Shown here in pieces: positions 11,501 to 16,000 of a stretch of 18,090 bases of DNA (positions within the stretch are counted from its first letter, which is position 1; each line of letters opens with the position of its first letter). Both the position numbers and the translations under genes were made by a program. The stretch covers positions 795,285 through 813,374 of the forward strand of contig MU646339.1 in NCBI GenBank assembly GCA_026770585.1, in the 5' to 3' direction. Source of the stretch: Baffinella frigidus (Eukaryota > Cryptophyceae > Cryptomonadales > Baffinellaceae). Under the pieces are notes generated by a model that was not told the DNA's origin, searched no databases, and was given only the letters and a program-made list of their open reading frames with translations.

Positions 11501-12347
11501 GCCGAAATCGGCGGGCTAAAAAACCCAGCCCCCTCCTCTAGTCTGGCGTGGCAATTGGATCGTGCTAGAACTTGTGAGGACCTGCAACGCGACGCTCTTG
11601 GGGATACCCTCCGTGATGTCCACCCGCGTCCGGATGCAGTTCGCGCACATCGCCGCTGGGTTCCACACCTGTTTCAGGTGTTCGGGTTTTGGATTTGGGG
11701 TTCAGGGTTTTGAGTCTTGGGTTTTGGGTTTTGGGTTTTGGGTAGGGTTTTGGGGTTTTGGGGTTTTGGGTTGAGGGTTTGGGGGTTTGGGGTTTGGGGT
11801 TAAGGGTCTGGGGTTTGGGGGTTAGGGGTCGGGATTTGGGGTTTATGGTTAATTGTGTATTGTGTATTGTTTACGGTTTGTGGTTTATACGATTTTGTGG
11901 TTCCGTGTTAGTTTGTTAGTGTTGAGTGTTGAGTGTTGAGTGTTGAGTGTCAAGTGTTGAGTGGTTAGGGCGTAGGGCTTAGGGTTGACTTTTTGTTTTC
12001 CCGTGTTGTACCAGGGTGGGTACAGCATCCAAACTCCAACCCAATGCAAACCGTACTGAATCAGTACCTGCACCCCCTGCACAATCATCCTTTCCCAAAC
12101 GATGAACACAGGCGGCTTGTGGGGGCTGGTTGTGTGCCCATATCACCCTCGGAGGTCGATCATTCCAATGCCCAGCGTTATTTCGTGGGGGGGGGTAGAG
12201 CCGCACCATGGGCGCTCCGCAGTTGCAGCAGAGAATCGTCGCCTGTGTCCCTGGAATGAGCTGCTGCGAGCCCCCCGAGTTGAGATCCGCGAGCGCCATC
12301 AATGTCGTGGCATCCGCCCCCGCCCTCGCATCTTCGATCGACCCCAT
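142..12347 (-). CDS. NMD3: NMD3, 60S ribosomal export adaptor (17 exons, 3' end off window)
   Basis: NMD3 binds the joining face of the nascent 60S ribosomal subunit and carries it through the nuclear pore using CRM1/exportin; it is released in the cytoplasm. Exons, minus strand, in order: 12347-12207, 11668-11582, 11169-11056, 10315-10259, 9898-9848, 9143-9054, 8343-8248, 7155-7099, 6723-6619, 6330-6269, 5540-5430, 4774-4726, 4562-4515, 3904-3818, 2526-2461, 1405-1304, 189-142. All junctions keep one frame without a stop and give about 457 residues; family members are roughly 500. CxxC pairs lie near residues 40-43, 55-58, 78-81 and 163-166, and a run of five Arg lies near 428-432. Family hallmarks include FIWTESHSKRLK, VKLTVQKEV, LLEQLILK, VVPICKDD and LPDVILVKK. 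Fifteen introns are GT-AG and the last is GC-AG; most are phase 0. The final acidic C-terminus is not in the window. Identification is firm; exact splice choices are inferred. Confidence 0.93.
298..422. mobile_element. Inverted-repeat element, family 'CCACGCCAGA', NMD3 intron 16
   Basis: 125 bp with ends CCACGCCAGAG and CTCTGGCGTGG. Inner pairs include GAGGGGG / CCCCTTC and an AGCGCCTCAGGAAGCGCTT hairpin. A relative lies at 11460-11551. Confidence 0.75.
713..1085 (-). repeat. Three donor-side echoes of NMD3 exon 16
   Basis: Partial copies of the exon 16 3' part at 720-770, 888-925 and 1019-1082, separated by degenerate telomere-like sequence. All keep CATCAAGGCA. A palindromic version (GCCTTAATGAGTGCACTCAT, then CAAGGC) lies at 475-500. 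Confidence 0.8.
1304..1405 (-). CDS. NMD3: NMD3 exon 16 (basic C-terminal segment, GC donor)
   Basis: Thirty-four codons from GTAACAG|GAGTGG to ATCAAG|GCATCG. It encodes PKLQLPDVILVKKVYPEQ, five Arg and AWKLRALIK, matching the family 'PDVVLIKK...RRRNWKLK'. No usable GT donor follows before an in-frame TAG, so a GC donor is proposed. The four downstream echoes that include this edge all end in the same AAG-GCA or its near variant before diverging. Confidence 0.88.
1517..1582. repeat. 22-bp tandem repeat x3, NMD3 intron 15
   Basis: CATTCAGTCCGGGCGAG plus five bases, three times, starting right at an exon 16 echo (1500-1519). The remainder of 1420-1830 is degenerate GGGTTTG-type sequence and a second echo; 1831-2040 has a 16-bp GGCAAGTCGCCATTAT duplication and nothing else. 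Confidence 0.85.
1662..1728 (-). repeat. Acceptor-side echo of NMD3 exon 16
   Basis: Carries ATAACAG|GAGTGG and reads EWPKLQIPDVVMVKKVYPE, then breaks into repeat with no donor. Third-position and conservative changes suggest it was once coding. A shorter echo lies at 1500-1519. Confidence 0.8.
2041..2199 (-). mobile_element. Inverted-repeat element, family 'CACACAGCGG', copy in NMD3 intron 15
   Basis: Ends are CACAGAGCGGGCTACGAAGG and the inverse of CACAGCGGGCTACGAAGG. About 160 bp, inverted relative to the copy at 2774. The inside has the family's paired CCTACGG/CCGTAGG blocks. Confidence 0.75.
2461..2526 (-). CDS. NMD3: NMD3 exon 15
   Basis: Twenty-two codons, TCGACAG|TCTGGA to CAAAAG|GTGCGG, encoding SGDTVMGYDLSAAVYNEADH then QK, the 'PGD.VLG(Y/F)DL' block. 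An alternative 5' half with its own acceptor lies at 2705-2740, and a 3' half with a donor at 2266-2309. Confidence 0.9.
2531..2690. repeat. GGGTTGA, CAGTGTC and GGGTGCA heptamer arrays, NMD3 intron 14
   Basis: Three successive heptamer runs: GGGTTGA x5, CAGTGTC x4, GGGTGCA about x11. All keep the 7-bp period of TTTAGGG. They lie 5 bp before the exon 15 acceptor. Confidence 0.9.
2774..2936 (+). mobile_element. Inverted-repeat element, family 'CACACAGCGG', copy in NMD3 intron 14
   Basis: Starts CCACACAGCGGGACTTCGAA and ends with the inverse CCTTCGTAGCCCGCTGTGTGG without the last base of symmetry. Internal GGTAGGCAACCCGTAGG and GGGGTTCCTACGGGTAA blocks are shared with the copies at 14171 and 16252. 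Confidence 0.8.
3107..3204. repeat. Dispersed repeat 'CTATTCTCAAGTTGACATG', copy 1
   Basis: GACTATTCTCAAGTTGACAT, then GAGGTACAAAACCGTCAACT, then a perfect hairpin GGGCTCACCAA/CTTGGTGAGCCC. Relatives lie at 6087-6160, 13965-14065 and, inverted, near 6922-6960. Confidence 0.7.
3231..3816. repeat. Tandem array of exon 14 3' copies with 18-bp CATAGTCC units, NMD3 intron 14
   Basis: Three larger units, each with an exon 14 3' fragment plus donor, a CTCTGCATAGTCCTCTAA-type 18-bp minisatellite, and a small hairpin (GGTTTGTACC...GGTACAAACC). A fourth fragment lies apart at 3037-3095. Confidence 0.85.
3818..3904 (-). CDS. NMD3: NMD3 exon 14
   Basis: Twenty-nine codons, GTGCAG|TCGGAG to CTCCAG|GTATGT, encoding SEVTVARSRDLGSNDEQFR and TMCHLGNILQ, the family 'VQVAR.SDFG.ND' and 'RTHLGHLL' blocks. 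Only this copy has both halves. It is flanked by three copies of its 5' part on one side and four of its 3' part on the other. Confidence 0.92.
3920..4510. repeat. Purine (GAGAGGGAGGG) low-complexity region, NMD3 intron 13
   Basis: About 590 bp of GA-rich sequence; in NMD3 sense it is polypyrimidine. Three acceptor-side echoes of exon 14 interrupt it. A block of about 120 bp is duplicated (3926-4033 and 4071-4170). The Arg/Glu-rich frames here are by-products. Confidence 0.9.
4515..4562 (-). CDS. NMD3: NMD3 exon 13
   Basis: Sixteen codons, CAACAG|GTCATC to ATGCAG|GTGCGT, encoding VIDSEPTGLSSGKVMQ. Joined to exon 12 it gives EFTVIDSEP, like the plant 'EYIVLDVE' segment. The sequence itself is weakly conserved, so the call rests on phase, order and splice sites. 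Confidence 0.82.
4567..5220. repeat. Telomere-like TTTAGGG arrays around NMD3 exon 12
   Basis: Long runs of TTTAGGG and variants fill introns 11 and 12, interrupted by exon 12 and its echo. In NMD3 sense they read CCCTAAA. A block at 5360-5410 is inverted. Confidence 0.92.
4726..4774 (-). CDS. NMD3: NMD3 exon 12
   Basis: One base completing Arg, then 16 codons, CCACAG|GCACCC to TTCACG|GTCTTC, encoding HPRAALMTTKQMIEFT. It aligns with the family block of His-Pro, then Lys-Gln, then Glu-Phe. A 5' echo lies at 5019-5048. Confidence 0.88.
5430..5540 (-). CDS. NMD3: NMD3 exon 11
   Basis: One base, 36 codons and two bases: ATGCAG|CATGGG to TTCCG|GTAAGG. It encodes MGNLGPLAVCSAVTTSLKL, IDPL and RGELRSDMFF. 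The family has the same Gly-Asn, Ser, Leu-Ile-Asp-Pro pattern. One of only two full GTA donors in the gene. A 5' echo lies at 5729-5804 and a 3' echo at 5309-5359. Confidence 0.93.
5729..5804 (-). repeat. Acceptor-side echo of NMD3 exon 11
   Basis: ATGCAG|CATGGGC then MGNLGPLALCSAVTTSLKL, then it diverges. The 3' half of the same exon, with CCG|GTAATC, is echoed on the other side at 5309-5359. Confidence 0.88.
5833..5937. mobile_element. Decayed 'ATCCGGGAAC' element with inner hairpin, NMD3 intron 10
   Basis: Left arm ATCCGGGAACAAATATTTTT and GAAAATTACTACACGAATG match the family; the right arm is lost. A separate short hairpin CATGCTGCGGATG / CATCCGCATG follows. Confidence 0.6.
6087..6160. 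repeat. Dispersed repeat 'CTATTCTCAAGTTGACATG', copy 2
   Basis: Shares ACTATTCTCAAGTTGACATG and GTGCAAATCCGTCA with copies at 3107 and 13965; the right part is replaced by other sequence. Confidence 0.65.
6269..6330 (-). CDS. NMD3: NMD3 exon 10
   Basis: Twenty codons plus two bases, AACCAG|GTGGAA to GGCAG|GTCTCA, encoding VEVVPICKDDLILVHPKQFG. The phase 2 end is completed by exon 11 to Ser, giving FGSMGNLGP with correct family spacing. A 3' echo lies at 6029-6072. Confidence 0.93.
6619..6723 (-). CDS. NMD3: NMD3 exon 9
   Basis: Thirty-five codons from CTGCAG|GATTTC to TTCTCG|GTCCGT encoding DFVTSVVPSRLKSASEKLIS, EDYNNNK and NAKHCFS, as in the NMD3 core. The donor is followed at once by telomere-like sequence (CCGTAAACCCTCACCCC in sense). 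Confidence 0.93.
6979..7079. mobile_element. Hairpin element in NMD3 intron 8
   Basis: TAGCTCTGCCTGAGTA at the left and its exact inverse at the right enclose about 70 bp, with an inner GGGCT/AGCCC pair. It ends 20 bp before exon 8's 3' boundary. Confidence 0.7.
7099..7155 (-). CDS. NMD3: NMD3 exon 8
   Basis: Nineteen codons from ACGCAG|GTGCCG to TTCCAG|GTCTGT encoding VPDGVDFYFLHRHHALKFQ, the family segment 'DGLDFYY...HA.KMV'. Phase 0 on both sides. Confidence 0.92.
7168..7275. repeat. Telomere-like TTTAGGG/TTTGGGG array, NMD3 intron 7
   Basis: About 15 heptamers alternating TTTAGGG and TTTGGGG, C-rich in NMD3 sense. Confidence 0.92.
7413..7449. repeat. Short repeat shared with 16723-16759
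   Basis: TCATATATCACC, then ACGTATACGAAGAT, recurs in the other gene's intron 5 (16723-16759 and 16866-16900). The surrounding 7276-7480 holds nothing else that I recognise. Confidence 0.65.
7480..7665. mobile_element. Inverted-repeat element, family 'CATAGGCTAAC', NMD3 intron 7
   Basis: 186 bp with long terminal inverted repeats: CATAGGCTAACGGAC, then AAAATGGGGTAGTTAGGC, and their inverses at the far end. The inside holds the repeated AGTCCTAGAATTTTGGCC. No coding potential. Confidence 0.82.
7684..7890 (-). repeat. Three echoes of NMD3 exon 7
   Basis: Fragments at 7684-7714 (GTCTCTGTCAAGGAG edge), 7779-7816 and 7857-7890 (the LLEQLILK region) lie around the inverted CCCTAAA block. Confidence 0.75.
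7814..7858. repeat. CCCTAAA array in reverse orientation, NMD3 intron 7
   Basis: Six heptamers with the C-rich strand on plus, so G-rich in NMD3 sense; one of three exceptions to the strand rule. It sits between two echoes of exon 7. Confidence 0.9.
7908..8235. repeat. TGACTGCCTTG 11-bp minisatellite, two blocks, NMD3 intron 7
   Basis: Blocks at about 7908-8010 and 8147-8235, each of 8-10 diverged 11-bp units. Between them is unique sequence with a GATGTACTGCAAATCGCAGTACATC hairpin-like stretch near 8070. Confidence 0.85.
8248..8343 (-). CDS. NMD3: NMD3 exon 7
   Basis: Thirty-two codons from GAGCAG|GTTCGG to AAGGAG|GTGCGC encoding VRQKVDHKRTFFLLEQLILK and HKAHQQTVSVKE, strongly NMD3-like. 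Three partial copies of its 3' half lie in the following intron. Confidence 0.94.
8563..8689. mobile_element. Inverted-repeat element, family 'ATCCGGGAAC', NMD3 intron 6
   Basis: 127 bp. ATCCGGGAACAAGTATTTTT at the left is answered by its inverse at the right, with inner AATTACTACA arms, giving a long hairpin. Related to 17235-17368 and 5833-5937. Confidence 0.8.
8704..8757 (-). repeat. Donor-side echo of NMD3 exon 6
   Basis: Reads NCHMVAAESTWRACVQ followed by the donor GTCCGTCC. Near identical to the 3' half of 9054-9143. A smaller piece is at 8944-8966. Confidence 0.85.
8822..8910. repeat. AT-rich near-palindromic island, NMD3 intron 6
   Basis: Two ATAATATAATACTAATT units and flanking AAATAATAA form an AT-rich block unlike the GC-rich surroundings. 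Confidence 0.7.
9054..9143 (-). CDS. NMD3: NMD3 exon 6 (fourth CxxC)
   Basis: Thirty codons from GGCAG|GTGTTT to GTTCAG|GTCCGT. It encodes VFVVEMVIHNFQCTNCHMV, carrying the fourth CxxC, then ESTWRACVQ. This copy was chosen over neighbours because it alone is complete; the copy at 9264-9322 has an in-frame TAG and those at 8704-8757 and 8944-8966 are 3' fragments. Confidence 0.92.
9145..9460. repeat. GCTTTACACA-type minisatellites, NMD3 intron 5
   Basis: GATTTTGTCTGTCATTT x2, then TGCTTTACACAC-like units of about 18-20 bp on either side of an exon 6 echo with a stop codon (9264-9322). Confidence 0.8.
9848..9898 (-). CDS. NMD3: NMD3 exon 5
   Basis: Seventeen codons from AAATCAG|GTGAAG to CAACAG|GTTGCG encoding VKLTVQKEVFSGVILQQ. 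It joins exon 4 exactly as in other NMD3 proteins. Its 3' edge is echoed about three times just downstream (9755-9847). Confidence 0.93.
9903..10255. repeat. Telomere-like array filling NMD3 intron 4
   Basis: Degenerate TTTAGGG, TTTGGGA and GGTGTAT units take up nearly all of the 360-bp intron, from next to the acceptor to next to the donor, C-rich in sense. Confidence 0.9.
10259..10315 (-). CDS. NMD3: NMD3 exon 4
   Basis: Nineteen codons from ACTTAG|GTGAAG to CTCAAG|GTCCCA encoding VKLIDASFIWTESHSKRLK, one of the most recognisable NMD3 motifs. A diverged copy of its 3' part lies upstream at 10566-10601. Confidence 0.94.
10604..10690. mobile_element. Decayed relative of the 17094 element, NMD3 intron 3
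   Basis: GCGAAATATC, then ACGAGCCCAAATGAACTGGG, then ACAGAGC resembles the right end at 17183-17225. GAAATTTCA arms and a G-run lie to its left. Confidence 0.55.
10882..11052 (-). mobile_element. Inverted-repeat element, family 'CCACCAACCC', copy A in NMD3 intron 3
   Basis: 171 bp bounded by CCACCAACCCTCACGGAA and its inverse. It contains the perfect palindrome CCAGGCGAATTCGCCTGG. It is nearly identical to the copy at 13789-13958 and oriented the same way relative to its host transcript. No protein is encoded, so it is a non-autonomous MITE- or introner-like element. Confidence 0.85.
11056..11169 (-). CDS. NMD3: NMD3 exon 3 (third CxxC)
   Basis: Thirty-eight codons from GAGCAG|AGCTGT to AACAAG|GTCCCA, phase 0. 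It encodes CRACGRYLNPP and ESKELLSICLKRIKGLNK, matching the family segment after the second zinc knuckle. The donor runs straight into an inverted-repeat element: only GTC separates exon and terminal repeat. Confidence 0.93.
11460..11551. mobile_element. Inverted-repeat element, family 'CCACGCCAGA', NMD3 intron 2
   Basis: 92 bp with ends CCACGCCAGAG and GTCTGGCGTGG. The centre has the hairpin CCCGCCGAAATCGGCGGG. It shares GATCGCCAAAAGTCAA-type sequence with the inverse of 298-422. Confidence 0.75.
11582..11668 (-). CDS. NMD3: NMD3 exon 2 (second CxxC)
   Basis: Twenty-nine codons between AAACAG|GTGTGG and TTGCAG|GTCCTC, phase 0 at both ends. It encodes NPAAMCANC (second CxxC) and VDITEGIPK, a near-invariant NMD3 segment. 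The intron upstream (11669-12206) holds a GGGTTTTGGG-type array and about 220 bp (11986-12206) in which I see nothing coding. Confidence 0.92.
11676..11985. repeat. GGGTTTTGGG and GAGTGTT arrays, NMD3 intron 1
   Basis: A GGGTTTTG-type octamer array, then a GAGTGTT heptamer run at about 11916-11960. The rest of the intron (11986-12206) is unique sequence with nothing identified. Confidence 0.88.
12207..12347 (-). CDS. NMD3: NMD3 exon 1 (start codon, first CxxC)
   Basis: Forty-seven codons from ATG at 12347 to ATG|GTGCGG at 12207. The end encodes ILCCNCGAPM, the first zinc-type CxxC knuckle of NMD3. About 36 residues precede it, longer than the 15-20 common in the family. The frame stays open upstream to another ATG at 12581, which would add 78 residues with a hydrophobic stretch at about residues 46-62. 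I chose 12347 because family members have no membrane segment. The donor fits exactly, since CGAPM plus VWNPAAMC keeps family spacing. Confidence 0.88.
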
Positions 12348-12727
12348 CCTGACCGGTGGTGGTGCAGACCCGAAACCGCTCCCGCCGAGGTAGCTAGCTC
12401 CACCTAGCGCGAGGAGCGCAGCGAGCACAAAAAGGGGAAGGAGCAGCCGCGTGCAGCCGCCTCGGGTGGAGCGCCTGCCGCAGCGGCTCGTCTGAGCCCC
12501 GCTGTACAGCTCGCCGGCTCTCCGAACCCTCCTCCGCCAGGCTGTCTTCCACGTCGTACTGTCTGCTTCAAGCCTCCCCACTGCGCGGCACGTGAAGTTT
12601 GGAGCTAGTTGGAGCCCTTTTTATTAAGTCAATTCCCATACAAACCGTGTCAACTTTTTCCGTAGAGGTTTATTCGGGATTCCATAGAGGTTTATTCGGG
12701 ATGCGGCATAAGCCTTAACTTTTCGCC
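12348..12727. promoter_or_regulatory. Divergent intergenic region, possible bidirectional promoter
   Basis: About 380 bp between the two head-to-head start codons. The half next to NMD3 (to 12581) stays open in the NMD3 frame. The half next to the other gene holds a 22-bp tandem duplication, 12662-12683 and 12684-12705, with core TAGAGGTTTATTCGGGAT. I see no clear TATA box. The promoter role is inferred from layout only. Confidence 0.5.
12662..12705. repeat. 22-bp direct duplication upstream of the lumen-protein gene
   Basis: Two copies of a 22-bp unit sharing TAGAGGTTTATTCGGGAT end 22 bp before ATG 12728. This may be a duplicated regulatory site or part of the 5' UTR. Confidence 0.75.
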
Positions 12728-13035
12728 ATGAACACTTCGGGCCGGCATGGGCTGTTTTTCTCGCTCTGCTCTCTCCTTTTCGCGTCGTCAATGGCGTTTC
12801 TCCAACCGCAAGCATCCTTCCTCCGCCCCTCCCGTCTCTCCGCGGGCGCGATATGTGTCCCCCGCGCGTCGTGCACCCATTCGATGGCACCGCGTATGTC
12901 CGACGTAAGCGCCGCGGAGGGGGGCCGGGCGGGTCGCAGGAGCGTTCTGAGCGACGCCGCGCGGCTGCTTGTGCTCGGTGGATTGGCTGTTGGGGGTGGG
13001 GCGCTGCCGGCGGCGGCGGACATGACGCTCAACAG
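12728..13035 (+). CDS. Lumen-protein gene exon 1 (tripartite targeting sequence)
   Basis: From ATG 12728 to CAACAG|GTACTG, 102 codons plus two bases. SSMAFLQP gives the signal cleavage with Phe at +1. RRSVLSDAARLLVLGGLAVG and GGALPAAAD form the thylakoid signal. The mature start DMTLN reads into exon 2. Reading through the donor would end at a TGA at about 13073. Confidence 0.82.
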
Positions 13036-16000
13036 GTACTGTTCGGGTGCACTCGGCCCGGCGCCCGCCGAATGAATCGATCGGACGCGGAGCCTCGGTT
13101 GATGTTGGGGGAGGGGGATTCAGGGAGGAGATGCGAGGGATTTCGGCATGAGTAGGGAGAGATAGGGGTAGTGGGTGTTGGGGAAGGGAAGGGAACGTCT
13201 CGAGCAGGGACGGGGGGGTGAGAGGGACCCAGGGATCTAGAGTTTGTGTCATGAGTTTGTTCATGAGCTACAGACCACCACCAGCTGGGAAATCAGATTT
13301 TGCATTTTTTTGTTTGGTTTTCATCTGGTGGTTGGTGGCAAGCAGCTTCTGTGACCACGCTGACGAACCTCGCGCCGAGCAGTTTCAAGCGGTCCTACTT
13401 CCGCTACGCGCCTCGCATCGAGCAGGTCCTAGCCGCCAGAGAGATTCCGGGAAATGTTGCCCGCTTTTCGGGTTGCTGGTTTGACGATTTGCTCATTTCA
13501 TTTGTACCATAATTCTCGAAACGGTGCGTTTTGAAAGTGCTTAAAACCTTTTTTGCGTTCAAATGAAATCCGCAAACCGTCCAACCAGCAACCCGAAAAG
13601 CGTCCAACATTTCCCGGAATGGCTCTATCGAGCGACCTGCGCACATTTTTAAAAGCTGAGGCCGGAAATCCGGTCTCGGCTTTGTCATTTTTAAAGTCCA
13701 TTTCTCTTACGATTCAGGTGGAATTTTTTAAAATCCTTTGAACGTGTGTCACGTCCTCGCTCTTCAGCGGCCTGCCCCAGTCCTGTTCCCACCAACCCTC
13801 ACGGAAGGACCAAATCGATTGATTTCGACCTGTTCCCAAAAGTTGATTTTGTACCAAGATTGGGACTTAAGTTAACACAACCAGGCGAATTCGCCTGGCT
13901 GGCAAGGTAAATCTGAGGTTGAAAATCGACGCTTCGGGCTTTCCGTGAGTGTTGGTGGTCACTGGCTATTCCAAAGTTGATATTCTGGGTCTGTGATGTA
14001 CAAATCCGTCAACTTTGGAGGGGGAAAGAGCCCGGAAACACTAACTCGGTGAAACCCAGACAGACTCAGTCAGAGCTAGCAGTCCTTGCGATTACAAAGG
14101 GGTTCATCCCTGGACCTTTTCCCAAATTCAACTCTGGTACAAACCCAAAAATCAAAGGTGCGTTTCCGGTCCACCCAGCGGACTTCGAAGGGATTTCGAA
14201 TAACCCTTCAGTGATAATACCTAGGACCCTACGGTAGGCAATCCGTAGGGACACAGAGGGGGTTCCTACGGACAAGGTAACCGTAAATGGCTTGATTCTG
14301 AAGCTTTTTCCCCTGCGTAGCCCGGTGTGTGGATTGTAAGATCTTGTGATTTCAACATGTGTACCGGGAATTGACTTGCCAACGTTGGAAAGGGGTCCAC
14401 GGCTCAACTCTTTTGCGATTACAACAACTGGCGCAGCGACGCGCGACCTGAGCGCTCCGCGGACGATGTGATGAATTACTAACTTAATACCGCAACAGGG
14501 GCGCGACCTTTACGTCCTGGGGCTGCTCCGCGCAATCGAGGCCGACGACTGGGACACGGTTCGTTACCGAAGCCTCCAGTTCTCAAGCCCTTTCTCGCCC
14601 CGTATTGAGACGTTTTGTGGCACACAACAGAGCGGGGCACGGTCCAGCTCTTCCCACCACCCCTCAGAAAGTGGCTACCACCCCATAGCTTCACCATAGC
14701 ACAAACTCCACCCGTGTTGTAAAGTAAATCTTTTTCCACATGGCGTCCGCGTAACCGTGTTGGTACCAGTCGTGTCCAACTTGTTGGCGATACACTTCCC
14801 ATTTGGAAGGCTAGCCAGAAATCAATTGGTACCAGTCGTGTCCAACTTGTGGGCGCTACACTTCCCATTTAAAAGGCTAGCCAGACATCACCCGATCCGT
14901 TTGCCCCCTCGCTATCCGAGCAAGGTGACTTGACGTGGCCTCTCGACACCAACAGGTTGTGAAGCTCTTCGACGCGACGTCGGTTTCTCAGGAGGGCAGC
15001 GAGAAAGAGGTCCTCGGCCTGGCTATCAAAGCCACGGAGCTCCAGCGCACGTACGCTCCCGTACCACAACTTAGAGAGGGCGAACAACTTAGAGAGAGCG
15101 AACAACTTAGAGACAGCGAACAACTTATAGAGAGCGACAACTTAGAGAGAGCGACGCGACTTTAGAGAAATAATTATACCAGCTATCTATCCCCCCCCCA
15201 AGATAACCCTAAGTCCGCAGGGATGTCCCGCACCCCCGTGGATTCTCCTAGGCCGCTGCCGAGTTACTACACAAATGTTACAACTCGCTTTTAAATAGAC
15301 CCCTCTAGCATTCTCGTGTGGTTCGCAGGCCGGTCCGTTTATTCTCGTGGTACCGCTGCCCAGCGAGAAGGGAACAGTCCATCTAAACGTAATCCATAGG
15401 CCCTACAGATCAAAACCGTAGGTACATAGGGGGTTCTTACGGAAAAGCCAAGGTCGATTTTCGACCTTGGCGTTTGATTTCGTGCCAAACTCCCTCGACA
15501 GTGGGAATGCGTTTTGTTCCAGAGCATGCGCTCGGAGCCCTGGTCTCAACGTATTCAACGCGGAGCCCAGAGTATACCATCATGGCGGCCGTGCTGGTGG
15601 TGATGGAAATGCGAGGAGGTGTCTGCGTAGGTCCTGGTCAAACAAGGCCTCCCCGGAGGGGTAAAATGGTGGCGCTCTGTACATCGTGGCCGTGTTGGAA
15701 GTGATGCGCACACGGATGATCGAAACATCCACCTTTGGCATCTTTCAAGGGGAACCCCTTGAATCCTCAAGTCAACCACGTCAGATCTTACGTGGTTGAG
15801 GCGTCGGTTTCCCTCGATCAATCTGGCGCGGTACGGGAACCATCACCTGTGGAGCGGGTTTCGCATCTGTTGGCCACGCTCATAGGCTAACAGCCTGAAA
15901 ATGGGGTAGTTAGGCATACGGCATTGCCTAGGACCTCCTACCGTAGGCCGAGATGCGAATGCGCGGACGGCGCAGAGGCTCCTGGAGCCATTTTTGGTAC

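Noticed and set aside
15010-15010. Earlier donor for lumen-protein exon 4 (GAG|GTCCTC)
   Set aside because: It would leave exon 5 out of phase, whereas the donor at 15051 gives an exact phase match and a coding-like segment.
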